A DNA stretch of 64,000 bases from Xylanibacter ruminicola. Its GTDB lineage: Bacteria > Bacteroidota > Bacteroidia > Bacteroidales > Bacteroidaceae. Position numbers and translations under genes: made by a program. The stretch covers positions 124,001 through 188,000 of the forward strand of contig NZ_FRBD01000002.1 of the NCBI RefSeq assembly GCF_900142525.1. Direction: 5' to 3'. This document shows positions 44,264-52,667 of the stretch, piece after piece. The notes below the pieces were generated by a model. That model searched no databases. It saw nothing but the letters and a program-made list of their open reading frames with translations, and was not told where the DNA came from. Position 1 is the stretch's first letter. Every line of letters starts with the position of its first letter.

Positions 44264-44303
44264 GTAGATCATAACAGCATAAAACTTACTAAAAACCTTG
44301 CCT

Positions 44304-45140
44304 ATGCCTAAATACGCTGATTATATCAAGAGGATAGAAATCGACTCACTTTGGAGTGGGAAGAAACATATCGTGTGGGAGCTGAACCGCCATGTTAATA
44401 TACTTAGCGGTATGAATGGTGTGGGTAAGAGTACTATTCTTAACAAGGTGGTGAAGGGTCTGATAGCTGGTGGCGAATTCCCTTCGCATATGCTTAAAGG
44501 CGTGCATCTGGATGTAGAACCCGAGGATGCCAAGTGGATTCGTTATGACATGATTCGCTCGCTCGACTCTAATCTGCAGCAGACACTGGCTGAAGGCGAA
44601 GGTTTTCTGCGTCAGGCTTTGTCGGCTTTGGCTGGAGTTGGGGGTGGTTCGCTGCTTGATATCCAGCTTTACAACCTGCAACGTAAGTACCTTGATTATC
44701 AGGTAAACATAGGCAATCGCATCATCGAGAAACTTCAGACTGGCGATACAGAGGCAGCCCAGCAGCTATCGCAGAAGAAAACCCGTTTCCAGGATATCGT
44801 CGACGACCTGTTCCGTGATACTGGCAAGAAGATGATTCGCACAGAGAATGAGTTGCGATTCACACAGATAGGCGAGGTGCTGTTGCCTTATCAGCTATCA
44901 AGTGGCGAGAAGCAGATTTTGATTATCCTGCTCACCGTACTTGTTGAGGATAATCAGCCATACGTATTATTCATGGACGAACCAGAGGTTTCGCTGCATC
45001 TTGAGTGGCAGAAGCGTCTGGTTGACTTGTGTCTGGAACTAAATCCCAACGTACAGATTATCCTTACTACTCACTCACCTGCCATCGTTATGAATGGCTG
45101 GGTAGATTCGGTAACCGAGGTGAGCGATATCACCGTCTAG
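44304..45140 (+). CDS. AAA/ABC-type ATPase, partner of a DUF4435 protein (AriA-like)
   Basis: Protein of 278 residues with an OLD/AAA_15-like ATPase core. Walker A is SGMNGVGKST (about residue 38), the ABC signature is LSSGEKQ (about 202), Walker B is VLFMDEPEVSLH (about 225) and the switch histidine is in TTHSPAIV. The domain between Walker A and signature is short and helical. An ATPase of this type directly before a DUF4435 gene is the arrangement of PARIS anti-phage systems (AriA then AriB). It is compact for an AriA. ATG at 44304 is preferred over an in-frame TTG at 44298. The stop codon is the first TAG of a six-unit repeat. Confidence 0.82.
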   Translation: MPKYADYIKRIEIDSLWSGKKHIVWELNRHVNILSGMNGVGKSTILNKVVKGLIAGGEFPSHMLKGVHLDVEPEDAKWIRYDMIRSLDSNLQQTLAEGEGFLRQALSALAGVGGGSLLDIQLYNLQRKYLDYQVNIGNRIIEKLQTGDTEAAQQLSQKKTRFQDIVDDLFRDTGKKMIRTENELRFTQIGEVLLPYQLSSGEKQILIILLTVLVEDNQPYVLFMDEPEVSLHLEWQKRLVDLCLELNPNVQIILTTHSPAIVMNGWVDSVTEVSDITV

Positions 45141-45189
45141 TATTTCTAGTTTATCTAGTAATTCTAGTTTGTCTAGTAAATCTAGTTTA
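45136..45189. repeat. CTAG array, six units of 9 bases, between the ATPase and DUF4435 genes
   Basis: TCTAGT starts at 45136, 45145, 45154, 45163, 45172 and 45181. The units are in frame with both genes, so the spacer holds repeated in-frame TAG stops plus two TAA codons and ends at the ATG 45189. Confidence 0.92.
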
Positions 45190-46184
45190 TGCCTAGCAGA
45201 CTTAAAGATAATCTAAATAGCAAGTATTTTGAGGCAGCCAATGCGCTTACCTCAAAGAAGGCGCGGCATAGGATTGTGGCCTATGTCGAGAGCTATGATG
45301 ATATCTACTTCTGGCGAACTGTGCTGAGCGAGTTCGAGAACGATAAACGTTACTTCGAAGTCATGCTGCCATCAAAGATGAACCTCACACGAGGCAAGAA
45401 GTCTGTGCTGATGAATTTCCTAGAGGGCGAGCCTCTGGGCAAAGACATGATAGCTTGTGTAGATGCCGATTACGACTATCTGATACAGGGCCGTACTCAT
45501 CAGTCGCGTCGTGTTTTGGAGAGTCCGTATGTATTCCATACTTATGTATATGCTATCGAGAACTTTCAGTGCTATGCACCCTCACTGCATAATGTCTGCG
45601 TATCGGTAACACTCAACGATCATCGCATTTTTGATTTTCGTGAGTATTTCGAGCAATTCAGCGAGGCTTTGTTCCCGCTTTTTGTATGGTCTGTGATGGT
45701 GTATCGCAATGGCAACTATCCTAAGTTCTCTATCACCGACTTCTGTCGTGTAGCCGATCCTGGTGGTTTCAATGTGCATAACCCTGCGGCATCTATTGCT
45801 AACGTTAAGCGTAAGGTGCGCACCAAGATTAACGAGTTGCAACGTCAGTTCCCTGATGCAAAGGATGAGTATTTGGCTACAAAGGATGATTTAAGAGCGC
45901 TTGGTGTTATGCCGCAAACCACTTATTTATATATACAGGGTCACCATCTGTTCGATACAGTTGTATCGCCCATCCTGTCGAAGGTTTGTAATCTGTTGCG
46001 TCAGGAGCGCCAGAACGAGATATTCTATGCTGTAGCGCACAAAACGCAGAAAAGAAACGAGATGTCCTGTTACGAAAACTCGCTCCAGGACATCAAGGTT
46101 ATGCTTAAAAAGAATACGGGCTACACCACCTCCGAGCAATTCCGTCGCCTCCAGGAGGATATCCGTCGCTATTTGGAAGCTTAA
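45189..46184 (+). CDS. DUF4435 protein, TOPRIM-like effector candidate (AriB-like)
   Basis: Protein of 331 residues. The N-terminal half has the acidic pattern of a TOPRIM-type nuclease: Glu34 in VAYVESYDDI and Asp92/Asp94/Asp96 in ACVDADYDYL, with a further conserved Glu124 in YAIENFQC. DUF4435 is the family of AriB, the tRNA-cutting effector of PARIS. Residues 200-331 are helical and of unknown role. It follows the ATPase gene in the same frame after 48 bases. A housekeeping function of this widespread pair cannot be excluded. It ends convergently, overlapping manA by four bases. Confidence 0.8.
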   Translation: MPSRLKDNLNSKYFEAANALTSKKARHRIVAYVESYDDIYFWRTVLSEFENDKRYFEVMLPSKMNLTRGKKSVLMNFLEGEPLGKDMIACVDADYDYLIQGRTHQSRRVLESPYVFHTYVYAIENFQCYAPSLHNVCVSVTLNDHRIFDFREYFEQFSEALFPLFVWSVMVYRNGNYPKFSITDFCRVADPGGFNVHNPAASIANVKRKVRTKINELQRQFPDAKDEYLATKDDLRALGVMPQTTYLYIQGHHLFDTVVSPILSKVCNLLRQERQNEIFYAVAHKTQKRNEMSCYENSLQDIKVMLKKNTGYTTSEQFRRLQEDIRRYLEA

Positions 46185-47083
46185 ACAAAAGTTTCAAGGA
46201 ACTTAATCTCTCCCTTAACTTTCACTTCGCCTGTAGTTGCAGGCAGAAGAATGGTATTGCCTTTGGCAAACTCCAGCTCCTCTCCATCAGCTACGATGGT
46301 ACCCTCACCTTTTACGGCTATCAGAATAACAAACGAGTCAAGCTCCGAGTAATCCAATGTCATCGGCTCCGTAAGGTTGTATACGGCAGTGGTAAAGTAG
46401 GGGCACTCTGCTATCTGTACACCTTCGTTCTTCATTGGCTGATAAGCTGTGCGGTAGTTAGGCAGCACAGTATAGTCGATGCTCTCAGCAGCCTTCTCTG
46501 TGTGCAGTTCGCGATAGTTACCGTCCTTATCCTTGCGCTTGTAGTCGTAAATGCGGTATGTCACATCGCTTGTCTGCTGTATCTCAGCCACCATGCATCC
46601 GCCACCGATGGCGTGTATACGTCCTGCAGGTATAAAGAATGTGTCGTCCTCTTTTACCTCATATCGTGCCAAGGCATCGGTAATGGTGTCATTCTCAACC
46701 ATTGCCTTGTACTCTGCTGGTGTTATTTCCTGCTTCAGACCGCAATACAGGGCTGCGTCTGGGGCGCATTCAAGTGCGTACCACATCTCTGTTTTACCAC
46801 GACTCTTGCCGTGCTTCTTAGCTATTTCATCGTTGGGATGCACCTGTATACTCAAGTCTTGTTTCGCATCGATAAACTTGATGAGCAGTGGGAACTCGTC
46901 GCCAAATCGCTGATAGTTTTCCTCGCCAATAAGTTTCTCTTTCTGCTCTTTTACAAGCTGGTTTAGAGTTTTTCCCTTGTCTTCGCCACAGGCTACGATA
47001 GTCTCGCTACCTGCAACTCCTGAGATCTGCCAGCTTTCGCTGCCCCAGATCATCTGTTTTAAAAGTGGTTCAAATTTGTACAT
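46181..47083 (-). CDS. manA: Class I mannose-6-phosphate isomerase
   Basis: Protein of 300 residues converting fructose-6-phosphate and mannose-6-phosphate. The zinc-binding block is DLSIQVHPND, with KTEMWYAL and the catalytic GRIHAIGGG region following. It feeds GDP-mannose and GDP-fucose synthesis for surface glycans. No -7 box was found within the 45 bases upstream, so it may be transcribed with trkH. Confidence 0.92.
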   Translation of the reverse strand: MYKFEPLLKQMIWGSESWQISGVAGSETIVACGEDKGKTLNQLVKEQKEKLIGEENYQRFGDEFPLLIKFIDAKQDLSIQVHPNDEIAKKHGKSRGKTEMWYALECAPDAALYCGLKQEITPAEYKAMVENDTITDALARYEVKEDDTFFIPAGRIHAIGGGCMVAEIQQTSDVTYRIYDYKRKDKDGNYRELHTEKAAESIDYTVLPNYRTAYQPMKNEGVQIAECPYFTTAVYNLTEPMTLDYSELDSFVILIAVKGEGTIVADGEELEFAKGNTILLPATTGEVKVKGEIKFLETFV

Positions 47084-47128
47084 TGTGTTGTTGAAAAATT
47101 GTTTTGTTAAGTGTTATATTGAAGTTTT

Positions 47129-48586
47129 TTAATTTTCTTTCCAGAAACTGCGTGTAAACAATACCAGCACCGTCATAATCTCAAGACGTCCCATGAGCAT
47201 CAGCGGACAAAGTATCCACTTGATCAAGGCGGGTAGTACCGACCACGACATGACTGGACCAATCTGTGTACCCAGTGTTGGGCCCACATTGCTCACACAA
47301 CTCAGTGCTATGGTTATAGCGTTCGTATTGTCGATACCTGCTACAATCATGATGGTGGCTGTTACCAGCGTCATCAGCATCGTCAGTGTAAAGAATGCAA
47401 ACAGCGCCACCAGTTTAGACTGTGGTATGTTGATACCGTTGATCTTTACTGGCAGAACGGCATTAGGGTGAAGAATCTGGCGGAAGTTATTTCGTATCAC
47501 CTTCAGCAGCATCACTCCACGTACACATTTAAATCCACCGCTGGTGCTGCCTGCACATGCACCCAAGTACATCACTACGCCCAATATCACCCAGGTGATG
47601 TGTGGCCATGTTCCTGCGTCTTCATTAAACATACCCGTGGTAGTCATAAACGATACAACCTGGAACAATGCTGCTCTGAATGCGTGTTCTATATCGTAGC
47701 CCATACGTGTCAGCAACAGGTACATAATCCAGAGTGTGGCTCCGACTACTACACTGATATAGAGCTTGAATTCAGAGTTGGTGAATAGTGCTTTCACCTT
47801 CATCTTGACGATACTAATATATAATAAGGTGAAGTTGATGCCCGACAGGAATTGGAAGGTAATCGATATGTAGTCGATGGCTGGAGAGTGGAAGAACTCA
47901 GTACTTTCGTTATGGATAGCAAAACCGCCTGTGGCCGTAGTGGTCATAGCATAGTTCAATGCCTCAAACCAGTTCATGCCAGCTGTCCAATACGATAGTC
48001 CGCATGCTATGGTCAGCATAAAGTAGATACTCCAAATCCACTTGGCTGTGGTAGATAGTCGTGGGTGCATCTTGGCCTTGATGGGGCCTGTGGCCTCGGC
48101 GGCAAACACCTTTACACTACCGCCTACTAATGAAGGCAAGATGGCTATGGTAAAGAATACGATTCCCAATCCGCCTATCCATTGTGTCAGCGATCGCCAG
48201 AATAATATGGCGTGTGGCAGTACCTCTACGTTGTCTATAATCGATGCTCCCGTAGTTGTAAAGCCTGACGTCGACTCAAAAAAAGCATCGGTAACATTGG
48301 TGATGCATCCGTGTATCAGAAATGGCAGCATTCCAAAGAACGAGAATACCACCCATGCGGCTGTCACAACTACATAGGCATCTCTACGACTAAGACTGTT
48401 TTCTGAGTTACGTCCAAGATATAGAAAGAAGAATCCGCTACCAAATGTAATCAGTAGTGAGATGAGAAACGCCATCAGGTCGTCCTCGTGATAGAGAAAC
48501 GACATTAGGGCACACCATCCCAAGAACTGCCCTTCTATAAAGAGCAGCGATCCTATAATCTTGCTGATGATACGGAAGTTTACCAT
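47129..48586 (-). CDS. trkH: Potassium uptake membrane subunit
   Basis: Integral membrane protein of 485 residues with four pore repeats, visible as ESTSGFTTTGAS, TTATGGFAIH, TTTGMFNED and CVSNVGPTLGT. It moves potassium across the inner membrane and is gated by the NAD-binding TrkA. Its ATG lies seven bases inside the trkA gene, so the two are translationally coupled. Confidence 0.94.
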   Translation of the reverse strand: MVNFRIISKIIGSLLFIEGQFLGWCALMSFLYHEDDLMAFLISLLITFGSGFFFLYLGRNSENSLSRRDAYVVVTAAWVVFSFFGMLPFLIHGCITNVTDAFFESTSGFTTTGASIIDNVEVLPHAILFWRSLTQWIGGLGIVFFTIAILPSLVGGSVKVFAAEATGPIKAKMHPRLSTTAKWIWSIYFMLTIACGLSYWTAGMNWFEALNYAMTTTATGGFAIHNESTEFFHSPAIDYISITFQFLSGINFTLLYISIVKMKVKALFTNSEFKLYISVVVGATLWIMYLLLTRMGYDIEHAFRAALFQVVSFMTTTGMFNEDAGTWPHITWVILGVVMYLGACAGSTSGGFKCVRGVMLLKVIRNNFRQILHPNAVLPVKINGINIPQSKLVALFAFFTLTMLMTLVTATIMIVAGIDNTNAITIALSCVSNVGPTLGTQIGPVMSWSVLPALIKWILCPLMLMGRLEIMTVLVLFTRSFWKEN

Positions 48587-49935
48587 ATCGCGTTCTTCTT
48601 GAAGAATTTCTCTATGTTGTTTAACTTCTGTTCGTGGCAGAATACCATGACTGAGTCGCCCGCTTCAATTTGCGAGTTACCGTTAACCAGCATTCCTACA
48701 CCGTTACGCACCAATCCGCCAATGGTCACGCCGAATGGTAATCCCAGGTCTTTCACTGGTTTCTTTGTTACCTTTGAACCTTCAGAAGCAGTAAATTCTG
48801 CAACTTCGCTGTCAACCATCATCAGCGATCGCAGGTTGTCGACATCGGCCTCAAGCAGCATCTGATAAATATGGCTGGCAGCAATGGTCTTCTTGTTGAT
48901 GATAGTGCCTATGTCCAGGCTCTCGGCCATGGTTACATAGTCTAGATTCTCTACCATGGCTACGGTTTTGCGTACTCCCATTTTCTTTGCAGTCAGGCAG
49001 GCCAGGATGTTTGTCTCGGCATTTTCCGTCAGTGCTACAAAAGCCTGGGTATTTCTTATTCCTTCTTCCTCCAGCAGTCCCAAGTCGCGTCCATCACCAT
49101 GAATGACCATGGTGTCTTTGTTCTCCAACAGTTCGTTCAGTCGCTCACATCGTTTGGCATCCTTCTCAATAATCTTCACGTTCATATAGTCGGGTGCTGT
49201 CAGTGCTGCTCTGACTGTGGTTTTTCCTCCTCCCATCATGATCACGTTCTTTACGTCGGTATAGTGCTCTTTGCCAACTATCTTACGTATGTAGGGGATA
49301 TACTCCTTGGTGGTCATGAAGTAGGCCAGGTCGTTAACTCTCAGCTCATCCATACCGCTAGGGATGATGGTATCTCCACCGCGCTTGATGGCTACTATGT
49401 GATATGGGTCGTCAGGGCCGCATAGGTCCTTCAACGGTTGGTTCAGTATCTCGGCTTGTTCTCTCAGCTTGATACCTAACAGAATAAGGGCTCCGTCGTG
49501 TACGTCCCAGCGTTGACGTACCCACGACATTTTCAATCCGTTGTTAATGTCGATGGCTGCCAACACCTCGGGATATATCAGCGAGTCTAGTCCCAGATTC
49601 TTGAAGAACTGTTGCAGACCAGGGGCCAGATACTCGTAGTTGTCTATTCGTGCTACGGTTTTCTTGGCTCCTAATGCGTGAGCCAATATGCATGCATTAA
49701 TGTTGGTACTCTCTTCGGGAGTTACACCCACAAACAGGTCGGCGTTCTGAACACCTGCCTCTTTCAGCGCTTTGATACTTGTTGGCGATGCGCAATACGT
49801 CATCACGTCATACTCGCTCATCTTAGCCAGACGTTCATCGTCGGCATCTATCAGCACGCAATCTTGATGCTCTCTCGACAGGAGTTTCGACAGGTGAGTA
49901 CCAACGGCGCCTGCACCTACTATTATTATCTTCAT
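48580..49935 (-). CDS. trkA: Potassium uptake regulatory subunit
   Basis: Cytoplasmic protein of 451 residues made of two RCK halves, each with a Rossmann nucleotide-binding motif ([15 protein letters not shown] near the start; [13 protein letters not shown] near residue 230) and a C-terminal TrkA_C domain. It gates TrkH in response to NAD(H) or ATP. It overlaps dxs by four bases upstream and trkH by seven bases downstream. Confidence 0.94.
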   Translation of the reverse strand: MKIIIVGAGAVGTHLSKLLSREHQDCVLIDADDERLAKMSEYDVMTYCASPTSIKALKEAGVQNADLFVGVTPEESTNINACILAHALGAKKTVARIDNYEYLAPGLQQFFKNLGLDSLIYPEVLAAIDINNGLKMSWVRQRWDVHDGALILLGIKLREQAEILNQPLKDLCGPDDPYHIVAIKRGGDTIIPSGMDELRVNDLAYFMTTKEYIPYIRKIVGKEHYTDVKNVIMMGGGKTTVRAALTAPDYMNVKIIEKDAKRCERLNELLENKDTMVIHGDGRDLGLLEEEGIRNTQAFVALTENAETNILACLTAKKMGVRKTVAMVENLDYVTMAESLDIGTIINKKTIAASHIYQMLLEADVDNLRSLMMVDSEVAEFTASEGSKVTKKPVKDLGLPFGVTIGGLVRNGVGMLVNGNSQIEAGDSVMVFCHEQKLNNIEKFFKKNAIW

Positions 49936-51821
49936 GCTTCTAGTATAGCTTTCTTAATGCCTTCCTCGTCTATTCCCACAATGTGCATCAGCTCTTTCAC
50001 TGTTCCGTGCTCCACAAAGCTGTCGGGCAGTCCCAGTCTCTGCACTCTTGGTGTATATCCGTGGTCGTTCATCCACTCTAGTACGGCCGAGCCCAATCCA
50101 CCTTTTATCACGCCGTTCTCGACAGTAATCACGCGTTTGAAGTTGCGTCCCACTTCATCAAGAATGTCCTCGTCGATGGGCTTTAGGAATCGCATATCAT
50201 AATGGGCTACGCTGGCTGTATCGCCCATTTCTGCGATACAACGCGTTACGTTGTTGCCTATCGGTCCGATGCTCAGCACAGCCACGTCCTTACCATCGTG
50301 CAGCTTACGACCTGTACCCACTTTGATCTCTTCTAGCGGACATCTCCAGTCTTGCAACTCACCGCCGCCTCGTGGATAACGTATCACGAATGGTCCCTTG
50401 TCGGGCAGTTGCGCGGTGTACATCAGTCGGCGCAATTCATGTTCATCAAGAGGCGAACATATCGTGAGGTTGGGCACTGGGCGCAAAGCGGCCAAATCAA
50501 ATGCTCCGTGGTGTGTAGCACCGTCTTCGCCCACCAATCCAGCGCGGTCAAAGCAGAATATTACGTTTAGATTGAGCAGTGCTACATCGTGTATGATGTT
50601 ATCGAATGCTCTCTGTGCGAATGCACTGTATATGTTGCAGAATGGTATCAGTCCGTCTTTGGCCATACCTCCACAGAATGTCACAGCGTGTCCCTCGGCA
50701 ATACCCACGTCGAACGTCCTTTCGGGCATCTCCTTCATCATGATGTTCATAGAGCATCCGCTAGGCATGGCAGGTGTTACGCCCACAATCTTTGGGTTTT
50801 GTTGTGCTAGCTCCAGTAGTGTATGTCCGAATACATCCTGATATTTCTGTGGTTTTGTAGGGTCATTGTCTACTATGCGCTCACCTGTGTCGGGATTGAA
50901 TTTTCCAGGTGCGTGCCATGTGGTTACGTCTTTTTCGGCAGGTGCATATCCGTGACCTTTCTGCGTGTGCAGATGCAACAGCTTTGGGCCTGTCATTTCC
51001 TTTAGTTGACTCAGTATTCTTACCAGCTCTTTGACGTTATGACCATCAAAAGGACCAAAGTATTTGATATTCATGCCATCGAAGATGTTCTGCTGGTGAG
51101 ATATGGCGCTCTTCATGGCGTTGCTCAGTCGGATGAGTCCCTTCTTGCGGTCATCGTTCATCATGCCATGACGGTTCATCCATCGGGCTGCTTTAAACTT
51201 CAACGCGTTGTAGTGCTCGTTGGTGGCCAGATTCAGCAGATACTGCTGCATGCCGCCCACGCTGCGGTCTATCGACATGTCGTTGTCGTTCAATATAATC
51301 AGCAGGTTGTTCGGACTTGATGATACGTTGTTCAGACCTTCAAAGGCCAGTCCGCCGCTCAATGCACCGTCGCCTATCACTGCCACCACGTGTCGGTTAT
51401 GCTTACCTTCCAGCTCGGCAGCTACGGCCATACCAAGTGCTGCCGAAACAGAGTTGCTGGCATGTCCGCAGGCAAATGTATCATACTCGCTTTCTTGCGG
51501 TGATGGGAATGGCTTGATACCTCCAAGCTTTCTGTTCGTGCAGAATTGTTTTTTTCTGCCTGTCAGTATCTTGTGTCCGTAGGCCTGATGTCCTACGTCC
51601 CATACAATTCGGTCTTCCGGGGTATTATATACATAATGTAGGGCTACCGTAATTTCGGCAACGCCAAGGCTTGAGGCCAAGTGTCCAGGGTTCACTGCTA
51701 CTTCTTCTATGATGTCGCGTCGCAGTTCATCGCAAACCGCTGGCAAATCTTCCACCTTTAGTTTTCTCAAATCTTCAGGTGTATCTATCTTATTTAAAAG
51801 AGTAAACTCAGATTTTTCCAC
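49932..51821 (-). CDS. dxs: 1-deoxy-D-xylulose-5-phosphate synthase
   Basis: Thiamine-diphosphate enzyme of 629 residues that condenses pyruvate and glyceraldehyde-3-phosphate, first step of the MEP pathway. Motifs: [32 protein letters not shown] (ThDP/Mg binding), [10 protein letters not shown] and the transketolase C-terminal domain. The start is GTG at 51821; no ATG fits the conserved N-terminus. It leads an operon with trkA and trkH, an unusual functional mix. The same pathway also has ispG in this window. Confidence 0.95.
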   Translation of the reverse strand: MEKSEFTLLNKIDTPEDLRKLKVEDLPAVCDELRRDIIEEVAVNPGHLASSLGVAEITVALHYVYNTPEDRIVWDVGHQAYGHKILTGRKKQFCTNRKLGGIKPFPSPQESEYDTFACGHASNSVSAALGMAVAAELEGKHNRHVVAVIGDGALSGGLAFEGLNNVSSSPNNLLIILNDNDMSIDRSVGGMQQYLLNLATNEHYNALKFKAARWMNRHGMMNDDRKKGLIRLSNAMKSAISHQQNIFDGMNIKYFGPFDGHNVKELVRILSQLKEMTGPKLLHLHTQKGHGYAPAEKDVTTWHAPGKFNPDTGERIVDNDPTKPQKYQDVFGHTLLELAQQNPKIVGVTPAMPSGCSMNIMMKEMPERTFDVGIAEGHAVTFCGGMAKDGLIPFCNIYSAFAQRAFDNIIHDVALLNLNVIFCFDRAGLVGEDGATHHGAFDLAALRPVPNLTICSPLDEHELRRLMYTAQLPDKGPFVIRYPRGGGELQDWRCPLEEIKVGTGRKLHDGKDVAVLSIGPIGNNVTRCIAEMGDTASVAHYDMRFLKPIDEDILDEVGRNFKRVITVENGVIKGGLGSAVLEWMNDHGYTPRVQRLGLPDSFVEHGTVKELMHIVGIDEEGIKKAILEA

Positions 51822-51843
51822 ACAAATAACAATTTTTCGAGTG

Positions 51844-51851
51844 CAAAGTTA
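51844..51851 (-). promoter_or_regulatory. -7 promoter box of dxs-trkA-trkH
   Basis: TAACTTTG followed by CACTCG on the minus strand, 22 bases before the GTG start. Confidence 0.7.
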
Positions 51852-51913
51852 AGCAAATTTATTCAAATTACAAAATAAATCACTAAATTTGCATTCTGAA
51901 ATATTAAACTATT

Positions 51914-52555
51914 TTAAATCTGTCCACTCTCTACCATAAGTACCACGCGTTCTGTCAGTCGGTCTACACCTTGCGCATCGTACTCTTTCTTCAGCGATGC
52001 GCCGAATCCCCATGCAAACACTTGCCAGAATCCAGCTCTTATCGGTCCCATAAAGGCCTTAATCATCTCGTAGCTGCTTGAGTGGCATTCGCGGTCTATC
52101 AGTTTTATCAGTAGCTTTCCCTGACTATATGTCAGTTTCTTCATTTTTGGCTTGTACGTCTTGAAGATATCTGCCTCCACACGCTTCATGTGTTCTGCCT
52201 TTTCCTTGTCGTTCGGCAATGTCTCTAGGTATTCTGTGGTCTCTATCAGCATCATCCTTGCCTCTTTGGCTATAGGCAGTACTTTCTTTACGTTTTGTAC
52301 CAGTCGCATGTAGCTCTGGGCCTGTCGTTTATTTTTAAAAGTCAGCTGCGGATAAACATACACGTTGTTCATCTCCATATATTGTATGCTATCGCCTTCA
52401 TGCAGCACCTTCCCCACTTTTACAGTAGGCACAAATGTAGGCGAGTCCATCTCCGCCAGCACCTGCTCAGCGGTCATCCTCTGTTCCTCTTCCTGCGCCT
52501 GAGCAGCAAACGAACACAGAGAAAATGCGATAGATATTACAAGCCCTTTCTTCAT
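51914..52555 (-). CDS. DUF4294-family secreted protein
   Basis: Protein of 213 residues with a signal peptide ending AAQAQ. The central block NNVYVYPQLTFKNKRQAQSY followed by a helical region is typical of DUF4294, a Bacteroidetes family of unknown function. The stretch RECHSSSYEMIKAFMGPIRAGFWQ is conserved in the family and would follow an amphipathic helix. It stands alone. The leader between its -7 box and ATG is only eight bases. Confidence 0.85.
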   Translation of the reverse strand: MKKGLVISIAFSLCSFAAQAQEEEQRMTAEQVLAEMDSPTFVPTVKVGKVLHEGDSIQYMEMNNVYVYPQLTFKNKRQAQSYMRLVQNVKKVLPIAKEARMMLIETTEYLETLPNDKEKAEHMKRVEADIFKTYKPKMKKLTYSQGKLLIKLIDRECHSSSYEMIKAFMGPIRAGFWQVFAWGFGASLKKEYDAQGVDRLTERVVLMVESGQI

Positions 52556-52563
52556 TTCGGGTG

Positions 52564-52571
52564 CAAAGGTA
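52564..52571 (-). promoter_or_regulatory. -7 promoter box of the DUF4294 gene
   Basis: TACCTTTG on the minus strand, eight bases before the ATG at 52555. Confidence 0.65.
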
Positions 52572-52636
52572 GTGCTTATTTTTCATAATACATCTTTTTT
52601 TATCTGCCTTTTTGCATTTATTTCATATAAATACCT

Positions 52637-52644
52637 TATCTTTG
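52637..52644 (+). promoter_or_regulatory. -7 promoter box of the HhH/beta-barrel gene
   Basis: TATCTTTG followed by GCAGG, 23 bases before the ATG at 52668; it lies inside the longer frame and so supports the shorter start. Confidence 0.72.
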
Positions 52645-52667
52645 CAGGTCGAAAACGAATTGTTTCT

